A stretch of DNA of 64,000 nucleotides from Lachnospiraceae bacterium. Its GTDB lineage: Bacteria > Bacillota > Clostridia > Lachnospirales > Lachnospiraceae. Location of the stretch: positions 1-64,000 of the forward strand of contig JAFTGN010000098.1 in NCBI GenBank assembly GCA_017457865.1, read 5' to 3'. Below the pieces are notes generated by a model, which did not search any database, was not told where the DNA came from, and worked only from the letters and a program-made list of their open reading frames with translations. Made by a program: the position numbers and the translations under genes. Positions 17,868-26,669 of this stretch are shown here, piece after piece; the stretch's first letter is position 1; each line of letters begins with the position of its first letter.

Positions 17868-19412
17868 ATGCCTTATGTGATAGGTGCGCTGATTGGTCTT
17901 GTCATCGGTGGTGTCATCTTCTGGTTTGCCGGCATTGCATATCAGAAGCATGATTTTGAAATCAAGGTGGGTTCTGCAGAACAGAAATCACAGACCATTA
18001 TCGATGAAGCCTTAAAGGTTGCTGAGACAAAGAAGCGAGAGGCCCTTTTGGAAGCAAAGGAAGAATCTCTTCGTTCCAAGAATGAGATGGAGCGGGAGGT
18101 TAGAGAGCGCCGTTCTGAGTTGAACCGTCTGGAAAAGCGTGTCAGCAATAAGGAGGAATCCTTAGACCGCAAGGCGGAAGCAATGGAACGTCGTGAACAA
18201 TCCTTAACTGCCAAAGAGGAAAACCTGAACAAAAAGTATGCACAGGTAGCTGAATTGAACGAACAGGCTGCCAAAGAGTTGGAGCGAATCTCCGGTTTAA
18301 CCTCTGAACAGGCAAAAGAGTATTTATTGAAGACTGTTGAAGACGAAGTAAAGCTTGACACTGCAAAGCTGATCAAGGAAATGGACAACAAAGCAAAGGA
18401 TGAGGCTGCCAAGAGAGCCCGTGATTATGTTGTCACTGCCATTCAGAAATGTGCAGCAGATCACGTATCTGAGACAACGATTACCCTTGTCAATCTTCCA
18501 AATGACGAGATGAAGGGGCGTATCATTGGTCGTGAGGGACGTAACATTCGTACTCTTGAGACTCTGACTGGTGTGGATCTAATTATCGATGACACACCGG
18601 AAGCAGTCATCTTATCCGGCTTTGATCCAATCCGTAGAGAAGTGGCAAGAATTGCCTTGGAGAAGCTGATTCTGGATGGACGTATTCATCCTGCCAGAAT
18701 TGAAGAAATGGTGGAGAAGGCCCAGAAAGAAGTGGAGGTCATGATCCGTGAAGAAGGAGAAGCTGCACTGATGGAAGTTGGTGTGCATGGAATTCATCCG
18801 GAATTGGTACGTTTGTTGGGACGTATGCGTTTCCGTACCAGTTATGGACAAAATGCACTGAAGCACTCCATTGAGGTGGCACATTTATCCGGATTATTGG
18901 CATCTGAATTAGGGCTGGATGTCCGCGTTGCCAAACGTGCTGGTCTATTACATGACATTGGTAAGTCTGTTGACCATGAAATGGAAGGTTCTCACATCCA
19001 GATTGGTGTGGATTTATGCCGGAAGTATCATGAATCTGCAGTGGTCATCAATGCAGTAGAGGCACATCATGGGGATGTGGAACCGACTTCCCTGATTGCA
19101 TGTATCGTACAAGCAGCAGACACCATTTCCGCCGCACGTCCTGGTGCGAGACGAGAAACATTAGAAGCTTATACCAACCGTCTGACTCAGTTAGAGTCAA
19201 TTGCAAACTCCTTCAAGGGAGTTGAAAAATCTTTTGCAATCCAGGCTGGTCGTGAAATCCGTATTATGGTCGTTCCAAATCAGATTAATGATGCGGAGAT
19301 GGTGATTCTTGCAAGAGACATTGCCAAGCAGATTGAAAGCGACATGGACTACCCTGGACAGATTAAAGTTAACCTGATTCGTGAATCCAGAGTAACAGAT
19401 TATGCGAAGTAA
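17868..19412 (+). CDS. rny: Ribonuclease Y
   Basis: RNase Y is a membrane-anchored endoribonuclease that starts mRNA decay in many Firmicutes. The 514-residue protein shows an N-terminal transmembrane helix (residues 1-25) and a long charged coiled coil (about 40-200). A KH domain follows with [13 protein letters not shown], then an HD domain with the metal-binding LLHDIGK. A strong AAGGAGG site fixes the start. It is monocistronic, with its own promoter and a terminator at 19481-19514. Its position after recA-recX is common in Clostridia. Confidence 0.96.
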   Translation: MPYVIGALIGLVIGGVIFWFAGIAYQKHDFEIKVGSAEQKSQTIIDEALKVAETKKREALLEAKEESLRSKNEMEREVRERRSELNRLEKRVSNKEESLDRKAEAMERREQSLTAKEENLNKKYAQVAELNEQAAKELERISGLTSEQAKEYLLKTVEDEVKLDTAKLIKEMDNKAKDEAAKRARDYVVTAIQKCAADHVSETTITLVNLPNDEMKGRIIGREGRNIRTLETLTGVDLIIDDTPEAVILSGFDPIRREVARIALEKLILDGRIHPARIEEMVEKAQKEVEVMIREEGEAALMEVGVHGIHPELVRLLGRMRFRTSYGQNALKHSIEVAHLSGLLASELGLDVRVAKRAGLLHDIGKSVDHEMEGSHIQIGVDLCRKYHESAVVINAVEAHHGDVEPTSLIACIVQAADTISAARPGARRETLEAYTNRLTQLESIANSFKGVEKSFAIQAGREIRIMVVPNQINDAEMVILARDIAKQIESDMDYPGQIKVNLIRESRVTDYAK

Positions 19413-19480
19413 TCTGTGGACAATGGAAAGGCACTTTTGAAAGCACTTTTTGAAATAGACTTTCTATTGTTATAAAATAT

Positions 19481-19514
19481 AAGGTACTGTGGTATGCTGC
19501 TGCAGTACCTTTCT
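19481..19514 (+). terminator. Terminator after rny
   Basis: AAGGTACTG (19481-19489) pairs with CAGTACCTT (19503-19511), followed by TCTC. The T-tract is modest. Confidence 0.7.
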
Positions 19515-19547
19515 CAGTATAACTGAATATGAATGGAGTGAAACGCG

Positions 19548-20090
19548 ATGGAGCATGTAAAAAGAATCAATCGGGAACTGGCTTATACCGGTTCCATTTT
19601 AAAAATGTATAAAGACACCATTGAAATGCCGGATGGCAAAACTGCCATATGGGATTTTATCGAACATAAAGGTGCGGCTGCTGTGGTTCCTGTACTGCCA
19701 GATGGCAGGATCATCATGGTACGCCAGTATCGAAATGCACTGGATCGCATGACCCTTGAAATTCCGGCAGGAGCCAGAGATTTCAAGGAGGAACCTACCA
19801 GAGACTGTGCTGCCAGGGAAGTAGAAGAGGAAACAGGCTATGCAGCTGGCAAACTGGAACTGCTGATCACCCTTCGTACTGCCATTGCGTATTGTGATGA
19901 GTTGATTGATGTGTATGTGGCAACCGATTTGGTAAAAACGGAGCAGCATTTAGATGAAGGAGAGTATATTCAGATTGAATACTATACATTGGAGCAGCTT
20001 CAGACGATGATTTTTGATGGAACCATTCAGGATGCCAAAACAGTTGCGGCTCTCATGTCTTATGCCATATGGAAAAACCAACAGACATAA
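19548..20090 (+). CDS. nudF: ADP-ribose pyrophosphatase (Nudix)
   Basis: The enzyme hydrolyses ADP-ribose to AMP and ribose 5-phosphate. The 180-residue protein has the ADP-ribose-type layout, with HKGAAAVVPVLPDGRIIMV upstream of the Nudix box. The box spans about residues 79-101 (GARDFKEEPTRDCAAREVEEETGY). The usual proline lies some 15-16 residues beyond the box in neither a strict nor an absent form, so substrate assignment leans on overall similarity. The gene stands at the head of the order nudF, spoIIM-like, xerD-like, which is a known Firmicutes arrangement. Confidence 0.85.
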   Translation: MEHVKRINRELAYTGSILKMYKDTIEMPDGKTAIWDFIEHKGAAAVVPVLPDGRIIMVRQYRNALDRMTLEIPAGARDFKEEPTRDCAAREVEEETGYAAGKLELLITLRTAIAYCDELIDVYVATDLVKTEQHLDEGEYIQIEYYTLEQLQTMIFDGTIQDAKTVAALMSYAIWKNQQT

Positions 20091-20282
20091 ATTTATGTTG
20101 ACAATATTATAGAATTTGTACAAAACATACCCGAAAAAGATGCACACGCATATTCCACAGATGTATTTCATAAAATAAATGATAGACAGGTTGAATCCAA
20201 TTCCAATCTGTTTTATAATCAAAATAGTCAGAATAGATACATGATACATCTGATGTACCTATCTTGACGGAATGGAGCAGTT

Positions 20283-20828
20283 TTGCGACGGTTACATTTG
20301 GAAGGGACAATCTTTGGTGCATATTTTATCGGAATTGTATTTGGAATTTTGCTTTGCTGGAAACTGCCGGAAGCTTATTGCAGACAATTATCTGTGTATC
20401 GTCTGGTATCAGAAGAGCTTTTTTTGCAAACAGGTGATTTTCGGCAACAGTTGATGTTTTGCTTTGCCAGGCGAATGATAATGCTCTGTGTTTTATTTGC
20501 CACATATTTCAGCAGTTTTCTTCCTTTGCGTTATATCGCGGCTGCATATATCGGCACGGTATTGTCTGTGTCTGTCTCTGTACTGACGTTATTTTATCAG
20601 TCATTTGGGCTTCTTTTTTGTGGAGCAGTTTTTTTACCCCAGAGCCTTTGTTATGGCTGGGTGATTTATGAACTGCTTGCAGGGCAAATGAAGGAAATCC
20701 TGCTGCCTCGCATCTTGTTTTTGCGCATGGGGGGTTTTGCAGTAGTGTGGAGTGTAGGAATCTTATTGGAAGTGGTGGTACAGCATCGGCTGCTCCGATT
20801 GCTCACTCTGTTTTTTACAGGTCGCTAA
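20283..20828 (+). CDS. SpoIIM-like integral membrane protein
   Basis: The 181-residue, very hydrophobic protein has about four to five membrane segments. It begins with a short basic N-terminus and then GAYFIGIVFGILLCW. In B. subtilis, SpoIIM is part of the DMP complex that drives engulfment during sporulation. Sequence similarity is weak by eye. The call depends on topology, size, and the conserved position between an ADP-ribose pyrophosphatase and a XerD-type recombinase. The start is a TTG at 20283 with GGAG about 5-6 bases upstream; the ATG at 20272 is in another frame. Confidence 0.6.
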   Translation: MRRLHLEGTIFGAYFIGIVFGILLCWKLPEAYCRQLSVYRLVSEELFLQTGDFRQQLMFCFARRMIMLCVLFATYFSSFLPLRYIAAAYIGTVLSVSVSVLTLFYQSFGLLFCGAVFLPQSLCYGWVIYELLAGQMKEILLPRILFLRMGGFAVVWSVGILLEVVVQHRLLRLLTLFFTGR

Positions 20829-20947
20829 GGTACAATAGTGAGCATGTTCTGTTATTCTCTACTGTAGTGCAAAGAACAGGATTCACAAACAGAGAACAAA
20901 TTAACACAAAAAACAAAAGGGGTTAGTAGAAAGGAATCAAAAATCTT

Positions 20948-21817
20948 ATGAATCAGCATATAGAATCTTATATTACATATTTGCAGGAGACGAAGCATGC
21001 TTCTCTCAATACACAGATGGCATATGAACGTGATCTGCGAAAGCTCTCTGCTTACCTGGAAGAGCGTGGCATTACAGACATTCATCAGGTTACTCCAGAA
21101 CAGTTACAGGAGTACATTTCCTATTTGATTGAAAGTGGAATGGCAACTTCCTCTGTGGCACGTTCTACGGCCGCAATCAAGACTTTTTTTGGCTCACAGG
21201 AAGAAAATCCTGCCATTCACTTAAAGGCGCCTAAAATCATTCACAGTGATCTGTCCGTATTGACATCGGAGGAAATTAGTCGTCTACTAAACCAGCCTGC
21301 AGGAAACAGTAGCAAAAGCAAACGGGACAAGGCAATGTTAGAAGTGATGTATTCTACCGGTATGCATGTATCAGAGCTGATTTCTCTGCATATGGAAGAT
21401 GTGCGTGAAGAAAATGCAAATCATTATATTTGCTGTGGGACAGAAGAAAAGAAACGCCAGATTCCATTGCCGGAGCATACATGGCAGGCGCTGGAACAGT
21501 ATATGACAGAAGTGCGAAGCACCATAGTAGAAGATGAAAACTGTACTTATTTATTTACCAACATCAATGGACAACCTATGAGCCGCCAGGGATTCTGGAA
21601 AATCATCAAGCATTACAGTTCAAAAGCAGGAATTGAAAAGGATATTACGCCAAATACATTACGGCATTCTTTTGCTTTCCATCAGTTGCAGGGCGGTATG
21701 GATGTCATAGAAGTTCACAAAAGACTTGGACATACCGATATGTCTGTCACACAACAGTATGTGAATCGATTAAAGAAATTGCAGGAACAGCAGGAAACTG
21801 CGCAAAAACAAGAATAG
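20948..21817 (+). CDS. xerD: XerD-like tyrosine recombinase with two catalytic residues replaced
   Basis: The 289-residue protein aligns over its full length with XerC/XerD: an N-terminal SAM-like core-binding domain (1-95) and a C-terminal catalytic domain. The family catalytic set is R-K-H-R-H-Y. Here the first Arg is His140 (STGMHVSEL instead of TGLRVSEL). The Lys is kept (EEKKRQIPL). The HxLR histidine is Asn236 (TPNTLRHS), Arg239 is kept, and His262 and Tyr271 are kept (LGHTDMSVTQQY). Loss of Arg-I normally cripples cleavage, so activity is doubtful. The codons were checked at 21365-21367 (CAT) and 21653-21655 (AAT). It is not frameshifted and looks maintained. Confidence 0.85.
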   Translation: MNQHIESYITYLQETKHASLNTQMAYERDLRKLSAYLEERGITDIHQVTPEQLQEYISYLIESGMATSSVARSTAAIKTFFGSQEENPAIHLKAPKIIHSDLSVLTSEEISRLLNQPAGNSSKSKRDKAMLEVMYSTGMHVSELISLHMEDVREENANHYICCGTEEKKRQIPLPEHTWQALEQYMTEVRSTIVEDENCTYLFTNINGQPMSRQGFWKIIKHYSSKAGIEKDITPNTLRHSFAFHQLQGGMDVIEVHKRLGHTDMSVTQQYVNRLKKLQEQQETAQKQE

Positions 21818-21880
21818 CCCCATTATAATAATATAAAATTTTGCATAGCAAAATCAAAAGCAGACAAAAAGATCAAACAA

Positions 21881-21925
21881 AAGAGAAGTTTTTATACGAA
21901 TAAAATATAAAAACTTCTCTTTTTC
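21881..21925. terminator. Bidirectional terminator between xerD-like gene and DAHP synthase
   Basis: A perfect 16-bp stem, AAGAGAAGTTTTTATA with TATAAAAACTTCTCTT, with A- and T-rich flanks on the two sides serves both convergent genes. Confidence 0.85.
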
Positions 21926-22005
21926 AAATTTATCTAAATTGAATCCAGACTATTTTGGACTTGATACCTGCACTAAGAGCAGACGATAATGATGAAATCA
22001 CTTTA

Positions 22006-23040
22006 TTAGACACGCTCTGCAATTTCATAAATCAGGCGTTCCGTATCATCCCAACCCAAGCATGGATCCGTGATGGACTTGCCATAAATGTGCTCGCCGC
22101 ATCCGATCTTCTGATTGCCTGGCTCAATATAACTCTCAATCATCACACCCTTGACAAACTTCTCAATATCAGCTGAATGGGTTCTGCTATGCAGTACCTC
22201 TTTCACGATACGAATCTGCTCCTGATACTTCTTACCGGAGTTAGAATGATTTGCATCCACGATACATGCCGGGTTTTGCAGATCACGCTGATTGTACAGA
22301 TCCAGTAACAAAGACAGATCCTCATAGTGATAGTTTGGAATGGTCTGTCCATGCTTATTGACTGCACCTCTCAAGATGGTATGCGTCAGAGGATTTCCTG
22401 TCGTCTGTACTTCCCAACCACGGAAGATGAAATCATGCCCACGCTGTGCCGCTACTACAGAGTTCAGCATCACAGATAAATCTCCACTGGTAGGGTTCTT
22501 CATGCCAGCTGGAATATCCATACCACTGACTGTCAGACGATGCTGCTGATTCTCAACCGAACGGGCACCAATTGCCACATAGGAGAGCAGATCGGACAAA
22601 TAACGCCAGTTCTCCGGATACAGCATTTCGTCAGCAGAAGTCAGACCACATTCCTCCATGACACGCATGTGCATCTTACGGATTGCCAGGATGCCCGCCA
22701 GCATGTCTGGTTTCTTCTCAGGATCAGGCTGATGAATCATGCCTTTATAACCTTCTCCAGTGGTACGAGGCTTATTAGTATAAACACGTGGAATAATAAT
22801 CAGCTTGTCCTTTACCTTTTCATTGACCTTACTCAGTCTGGAAGTATAATCACAGACAGAATCCTCGTTGTCTGCGGAACACGGACCAACAATGACTAAA
22901 AATTTATCGCTTTCTCCGGTAAATACTTTTTTGATTTCTTCGTCTCTGGCAACTTTCAAGGCAGCCAACTCATCGCTCACTGGGAACTGTTCCCTGATTT
23001 CTGCCGGAGTAGGCAGTTTTTTTACAAATGTGAAACCCAT
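22006..23040 (-). CDS. aroF: 3-deoxy-7-phosphoheptulonate (DAHP) synthase, class I
   Basis: The enzyme condenses phosphoenolpyruvate and erythrose 4-phosphate, the first step of the shikimate pathway. The protein has the class I-alpha (E. coli AroFGH-like) motifs VGPCSADNEDSV, YTNKPRTTGEGYKG and DANHSNSGKKY. With the start at 23040 it has 344 residues; AAAGGAG eight bases upstream decides against the earlier in-frame ATG at 23070. Which aromatic amino acid inhibits it cannot be told from sequence. It is a single gene with its own sigma-A promoter. Confidence 0.95.
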   Translation of the reverse strand: MGFTFVKKLPTPAEIREQFPVSDELAALKVARDEEIKKVFTGESDKFLVIVGPCSADNEDSVCDYTSRLSKVNEKVKDKLIIIPRVYTNKPRTTGEGYKGMIHQPDPEKKPDMLAGILAIRKMHMRVMEECGLTSADEMLYPENWRYLSDLLSYVAIGARSVENQQHRLTVSGMDIPAGMKNPTSGDLSVMLNSVVAAQRGHDFIFRGWEVQTTGNPLTHTILRGAVNKHGQTIPNYHYEDLSLLLDLYNQRDLQNPACIVDANHSNSGKKYQEQIRIVKEVLHSRTHSADIEKFVKGVMIESYIEPGNQKIGCGEHIYGKSITDPCLGWDDTERLIYEIAERV

Positions 23041-23110
23041 TTTGTTTTCTCCTTTCCTTTGCTGATGCAATTCTTTACAGTGCTAAAGTGCACGTGTAAA
23101 TAACAAATTA

Positions 23111-23139
23111 ATCATATAAAATTTTTCTATATTTGTCAA
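23111..23139 (-). promoter_or_regulatory. Sigma-A promoter of the DAHP synthase gene
   Basis: On the minus strand TTGACA (23134-23139) and TATGAT (23111-23116) are 17 bases apart. The leader is about 65 bases. Confidence 0.8.
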
Positions 23140-23213
23140 GGAGAATATGAAGAAATTTTAAATACCTATCAATTGAATGTGATCTGATCATCACACATTT
23201 TTTTACAAAATGA

Positions 23214-23242
23214 TTTACAAAATACTAAAAAGAATGTAAAAT
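23214..23242 (+). promoter_or_regulatory. Sigma-A promoter of hisB
   Basis: TTTACA (23214-23219), a 17-base spacer and TAAAAT (23237-23242). Confidence 0.7.
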
Positions 23243-23282
23243 AGTAGTGATATATCAGTATTGGAGCAATTGGAGGATTGAT

Positions 23283-23873
23283 ATGAGTAATAGAACTGCA
23301 ACCATCACAAGAACCACAAAAGAAACAGACATTCGCATCCATCTTGACTTAGATGGCCAGGGAAAGCAGGACATTGCAACCGGCATTGGTTTTTTTGATC
23401 ATATGCTCACCGGGTTTTCCAGACATGGCTTTTTTGACCTGGAAGTATCCTGTAAAGGAGATCTGGAAGTAGACTGCCATCACAGTATCGAAGATACCGG
23501 TATCGTACTGGGACAGGCCATCAAAGAAGCAGCAGGAGAAAAGAAGGGCATTCGCCGTTATGGATATTGCATTCTTCCTATGGACGAAACTCTTGTGCTC
23601 TGTGCGGTAGATTTGTCGGGTCGTCCCTATCTGGTATTTGATGCATCCTTTCAAAGTGAGCGGGTAGGAGATATGGATACCGAAATGGCGAAGGAATTCT
23701 TCTATGCCGTATCTTACAGTGCTGGCATGAATTTGCACATAAAAGTTTTACACGGCGAGAACAGCCATCATATTCTGGAAGCCATGTTCAAAGCCTTCGG
23801 CAAAGCATTGGATATGGCGACTTCTTATGATGAGCGGATTGTAGATGTGCTGTCTACCAAAGGAAGCTTATAA
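23283..23873 (+). CDS. hisB: Imidazoleglycerol-phosphate dehydratase
   Basis: HisB removes water from imidazole-glycerol phosphate to give imidazole-acetol phosphate in histidine synthesis. It is an Mn2+ enzyme of the 24-mer type. The 196-residue protein shows the family histidine clusters FFDHML, DCHHSIEDTG and GENSHHILEA. GGAGG six bases before ATG 23283 sets the start. This is the monofunctional form, without the phosphatase domain of enterobacterial HisB. It stands alone: no other his gene is in the window, which is unusual because hisB is normally inside the his operon. Confidence 0.95.
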   Translation: MSNRTATITRTTKETDIRIHLDLDGQGKQDIATGIGFFDHMLTGFSRHGFFDLEVSCKGDLEVDCHHSIEDTGIVLGQAIKEAAGEKKGIRRYGYCILPMDETLVLCAVDLSGRPYLVFDASFQSERVGDMDTEMAKEFFYAVSYSAGMNLHIKVLHGENSHHILEAMFKAFGKALDMATSYDERIVDVLSTKGSL

Positions 23874-23905
23874 GGACGGTCAAATCGTAAATCACACATA
23901 ACCGA

Positions 23906-24478
23906 TTAAGACGGTTCTTCTACAGCTGTTTTTTCTTCCGCATACCGGCTGATCCACTGTTCCAGATAGATTTTATGTACCACAGCCGTAATGGTGTTTT
24001 TCAGGATACTCCGTTCCTCAGAAAGAACATTCTGGGAGTCAGAAACAGGTTCCGTGGAAGAAGAGGACCAAATCTGGTGCTCTGGCGCAGACAGTCCAAA
24101 GACCTGACGGACTGCGGATTCCAGCTCTTCACAAAAATAATGATAGGCAGCTGCACTGTCGTATCGTTCTCTGCAAATGGTCAATAACACGCGAATGTGT
24201 TCCAGAGAAAGGACGGATTTGGTGACAGCAATAAAAATCAAGGTGGCAATCTGTTCCCGGTTGTACTGCTTGCGGACAGGATTTGCCACCAGTTTCTTTT
24301 TTACATAATTACTTGCCATAGAACTGGTGATGGCCCCTTCCTGCAATGGCCGCAGATAGTCTGTGATATAACTGACGGTCTGCTCCAAATATAGCCCTAC
24401 ATTGGGAATGTCCTCATAGCGGGGCAGATGAAATGCGGACATTTTTTTTGCAATGGTTTCTCTAATCTGTGCTTCCAT
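23906..24478 (-). CDS. DUF1836 protein, probable transcription regulator
   Basis: The 190-residue protein carries the DUF1836 pattern: FHLPRYEDIPNVGLYLEQ, then TSSMASNYVKKKLVANPVR, then NREQIATLIFIAVTKSVLS. The middle part resembles a MerR-like helix-turn-helix. Such proteins often lie divergently beside hemolysin III genes, as here, and are taken to regulate them (inference). The C-terminal third is Ser/Glu-rich and variable. No strong SD is visible before ATG 24478. A hairpin repeat (24494-24519) occupies the leader. Confidence 0.7.
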   Translation of the reverse strand: MEAQIRETIAKKMSAFHLPRYEDIPNVGLYLEQTVSYITDYLRPLQEGAITSSMASNYVKKKLVANPVRKQYNREQIATLIFIAVTKSVLSLEHIRVLLTICRERYDSAAAYHYFCEELESAVRQVFGLSAPEHQIWSSSSTEPVSDSQNVLSEERSILKNTITAVVHKIYLEQWISRYAEEKTAVEEPS

Positions 24479-24493
24479 ATTGTTTGACTCTTA

Positions 24494-24519
24494 TAACTGT
24501 TCCTTGTTCTCACAGTTAC
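24494..24519 (-). repeat. Leader hairpin repeat, copy in the DUF1836 gene leader
   Basis: TAACTGT (24494-24500) and ACAGTTA (24512-24518) are inverted. On the minus strand it reads GTAACTGTGAGAACAAGGAA followed by CAGTTA. It is one of six related copies in the window. Confidence 0.6.
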
Positions 24520-24544
24520 TTCCTTTCTCTATCATACTAACCTG

Positions 24545-24573
24545 ATTATATAGAAAAACTCATCGCAAGTCAA
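24545..24573 (-). promoter_or_regulatory. Sigma-A promoter of the DUF1836 gene
   Basis: On the minus strand TTGACT (24568-24573) and TATAAT (24545-24550) are 17 bases apart. The spacer contains GATGAGTTTTTC, the operator-like motif. Confidence 0.75.
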
Positions 24574-24584
24574 CAATATCCTAT

Positions 24585-24681
24585 GATGAGTTTTTCAAAA
24601 ACTTATAAAAAGTTATCTTACACCACTTGACAAAGTTTTTTGTAGTGGTATATTATAACACATATAAAGTTTTTCAAAAAC
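24585..24681. promoter_or_regulatory. Repeated operators flanking the hemolysin III promoter
   Basis: The palindrome GTTTTTCAAAAAC occurs at 24590-24602 and again at 24669-24681. The first is preceded by GATGA, giving GATGAGTTTTTC, which also occurs inverted at 24554-24565. Between the two palindromes is the promoter TTGACA (24627-24632), a 16-base spacer and TATATT (24649-24654). DUF1836 protein is the likely binder (inference). Confidence 0.6.
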
Positions 24682-24702
24682 CGATGATAGGGGGAATGAG
24701 AT

Positions 24703-25350
24703 ATGACATTTACAATTAGAGAACCAGGAAGTGCGTTGACTCATTTGGCAGGTGCAGTTTTAGCAGTGATTGCTGCATTTCCATTGCTGATCAAATCCGC
24801 ACTGACAGGAGACAAAGATGTTGTGTTAGGAATGGGAATCTTTATTTGCAGTATGATATTACTGTATTCTGCCAGTACGCTGTATCACAGTGTAACCGTC
24901 AGAACAAGTGCAATGCGCATCTTCCGAAAAATTGACCATATGATGATTTTTGTGTTGATCGCAGGCTCCTATACACCGATTTGTATGCTGGTGCTGGGAG
25001 GTCGAAAGGGACATATCCTGCTTACAGTCATTTGGGGGCTTGCGTTGTTTGGGATGGCAGTAAAGGCACTTTGGATTACTTGTCCTAAGTGGTTTTCTTC
25101 TGTGATCTATATTGCAATGGGATGGACTTGCATCTTTGTATTCAAGGATCTCCTGCATCTACTTCCAACAGGCGCATTTGGATGGCTTCTGGCAGGTGGT
25201 ATTGTTTATACAGTAGGCGGCGTCATTTATGCCTTGAAACTGCCATTATTCCCACAGAAGCAATATTTTGGCAATCACGAATTGTTCCACTTGTTTGTTG
25301 TAGGTGGAAGCATCTGTCATTTTATCTGTATGTATCATTATCTGGTGTAA
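24703..25350 (+). CDS. Hemolysin III / PAQR-family membrane protein
   Basis: This 215-residue protein has seven hydrophobic segments and the family histidines: HLAGAVLAVIAAFPLL at the start, STLYHSVTVR after TM2, and FHLFVVGGSICHFICMY at the end. These form the zinc site shared with adiponectin receptors. Bacterial members are named hemolysin III, but their true role is poorly known; lipid hydrolase activity is suspected. GGGGG upstream of the ATG serves as SD. The gene has its own strong promoter between two palindromes, is divergent from the DUF1836 gene, and ends in a terminator. Confidence 0.88.
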   Translation: MTFTIREPGSALTHLAGAVLAVIAAFPLLIKSALTGDKDVVLGMGIFICSMILLYSASTLYHSVTVRTSAMRIFRKIDHMMIFVLIAGSYTPICMLVLGGRKGHILLTVIWGLALFGMAVKALWITCPKWFSSVIYIAMGWTCIFVFKDLLHLLPTGAFGWLLAGGIVYTVGGVIYALKLPLFPQKQYFGNHELFHLFVVGGSICHFICMYHYLV

Positions 25351-25359
25351 TGTATGACA

Positions 25360-25397
25360 ACGCCGTCTCTGTACCTTTCACAGCGGCGGTGTTTTTA
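25360..25397 (+). terminator. Terminator after the hemolysin III gene
   Basis: ACGCCG...CTGT pairs with ACAG...CGGCGGTGT (some G-U pairs), followed by TTTTTAT. Confidence 0.75.
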
Positions 25398-25443
25398 TAT
25401 GTTTTTGCCATTTTTCAGACGATTAGACTTAGAAAAATAATAC

Positions 25444-25472
25444 TTTTCAACAACAAAAATTTGTAGTACAAT
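25444..25472 (+). promoter_or_regulatory. Sigma-A promoter of the cytidylate-kinase-like gene
   Basis: TTTTCA (25444-25449), a 17-base spacer and TACAAT (25467-25472). Confidence 0.65.
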
Positions 25473-25564
25473 AGAAATAATCCATTTAGGAAGCTGTGGG
25501 AGAGTGTGTTCGTCTCAGAACAAAACAGCTTTCCTATCAATTTGAGAAACGGAGGATTTTTGCT

Positions 25565-26188
25565 ATGAATGGAAATATTATTGTAACAATCGGACGTGAG
25601 TGTGGCAGCCAGGGTCGTGTCATTGGTCAGTTACTGGCTGAAAAGTTAGGGGTAAAGTGTTATGACAAAGAGTTGCTGACTGTAGCAGCGCAAAACAGCG
25701 GCATGTGTGAGGAAGTATTTGAAATGCATGATGAAAAGCCTACCAGAAGCTTTTTGTATTCTCTGGCTTCTGAAAATTATGCCATGGGATTTGCTTCCGG
25801 CTATCTGGATATGCCCCTGAACCACAAGGTCTTTCTGGCACAGTTCAATACCATCAAGTCACTGGCTGCTCAGGAGTCTTGTGTGATTGTTGGGCGTTGT
25901 GCAGATTATGCGCTGGCAGATGATCCAGAGACTACCAGCATCTTTATTACCGCAAATATGGAAGATAAGATCAAGTATATTTGCGAAAACTATGGAAAAA
26001 CACCGGAAAAAGCACCGGATGTCATTCGTAAAAACGACAAGCAGCGTTCCAGCTATTATAATTATTTCACCAATAAGAAATGGGGCGATTCCAGAGGATA
26101 CGATCTCTGTATCAACAGAAGCATTCTGGGAATCGAAGGAACAGTAGATCTGATCTACAATTTCCTGAAAGCACGTTACGGCAACTAA
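25565..26188 (+). CDS. Cytidylate kinase-like family protein
   Basis: The 207-residue protein starts NGNIIVTIGRECGSQGRVIG, the P-loop-like opening of the cytidylate-kinase-like family (Cytidylate_kin2), which is distinct from true Cmk. A conserved VIVGRCADYAL segment lies near residue 105. It is expected to be a P-loop nucleotide-binding phosphotransferase of unknown substrate. ATG 25565 with GGAGG nine bases upstream is the start; the open frame extends 23 codons further without similarity. The next gene (BlaI-like) begins 20 bases after its stop and may be cotranscribed. Confidence 0.75.
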   Translation: MNGNIIVTIGRECGSQGRVIGQLLAEKLGVKCYDKELLTVAAQNSGMCEEVFEMHDEKPTRSFLYSLASENYAMGFASGYLDMPLNHKVFLAQFNTIKSLAAQESCVIVGRCADYALADDPETTSIFITANMEDKIKYICENYGKTPEKAPDVIRKNDKQRSSYYNYFTNKKWGDSRGYDLCINRSILGIEGTVDLIYNFLKARYGN

Positions 26189-26208
26189 TCAAAAGGAGTT
26201 ACACCACC

Positions 26209-26595
26209 ATGGAAGAGACACGTGTTGTCACCGAATCTGAATGGAAAATATTGCAGCAGCTCTGGCAGCATGAACCATTGACCATTATGCAGTTGACACA
26301 TGCTCTGGAGCAGGAGACTGGTTGGAGCAAACATACGATCATTTCTTTTCTGAATCGTATGGAAGAGAAGGATTATGTTTTTTATCAGGATAGTGGGAAG
26401 GCACGGCAGTATTATTCGCTGATTGACTATCAGACTGCCTTAGAGCAGGAAATTGGTGCATTGAGACGAAAAACCGCACTACATACACCTGTAAAGACAC
26501 TTGCACTCATATTGCAATCCTATCAACTATCTGTTAAAGATTGCCAGACATTGATACAGGTGTTGGAGGAAATGCAAAAAGCCGAGCAGAAGTAG
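26209..26595 (+). CDS. BlaI/MecI/CopY-family winged-helix repressor
   Basis: The 128-residue protein has the BlaI-type winged helix: ESEWKILQQLWQHEPLTIMQ, then GWSKHTIISFLNRMEEKDYV. Classical members repress beta-lactamase or copper genes as dimers and are inactivated by a membrane protease partner (BlaR1/MecR1). No such M56 partner is adjacent, so it may act alone or on distant genes. The start is defined by AAAAGGAG ten bases before ATG 26209. It follows the cytidylate-kinase-like gene and precedes a small helical protein, probably in one transcript. Confidence 0.8.
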   Translation: MEETRVVTESEWKILQQLWQHEPLTIMQLTHALEQETGWSKHTIISFLNRMEEKDYVFYQDSGKARQYYSLIDYQTALEQEIGALRRKTALHTPVKTLALILQSYQLSVKDCQTLIQVLEEMQKAEQK

Positions 26596-26669
26596 ACATA
26601 ACACTTGAAGTACTGCAAGCTATATGTTATTATGTAAATGTATTGGGAATAACAGGAAAGGAGTTTGCC

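Noticed and set aside
19950..20322. Minus-strand frames between nudF and the SpoIIM-like gene
   Set aside because: They are hydrophobic low-complexity shadows of AT-rich sequence, without SD.
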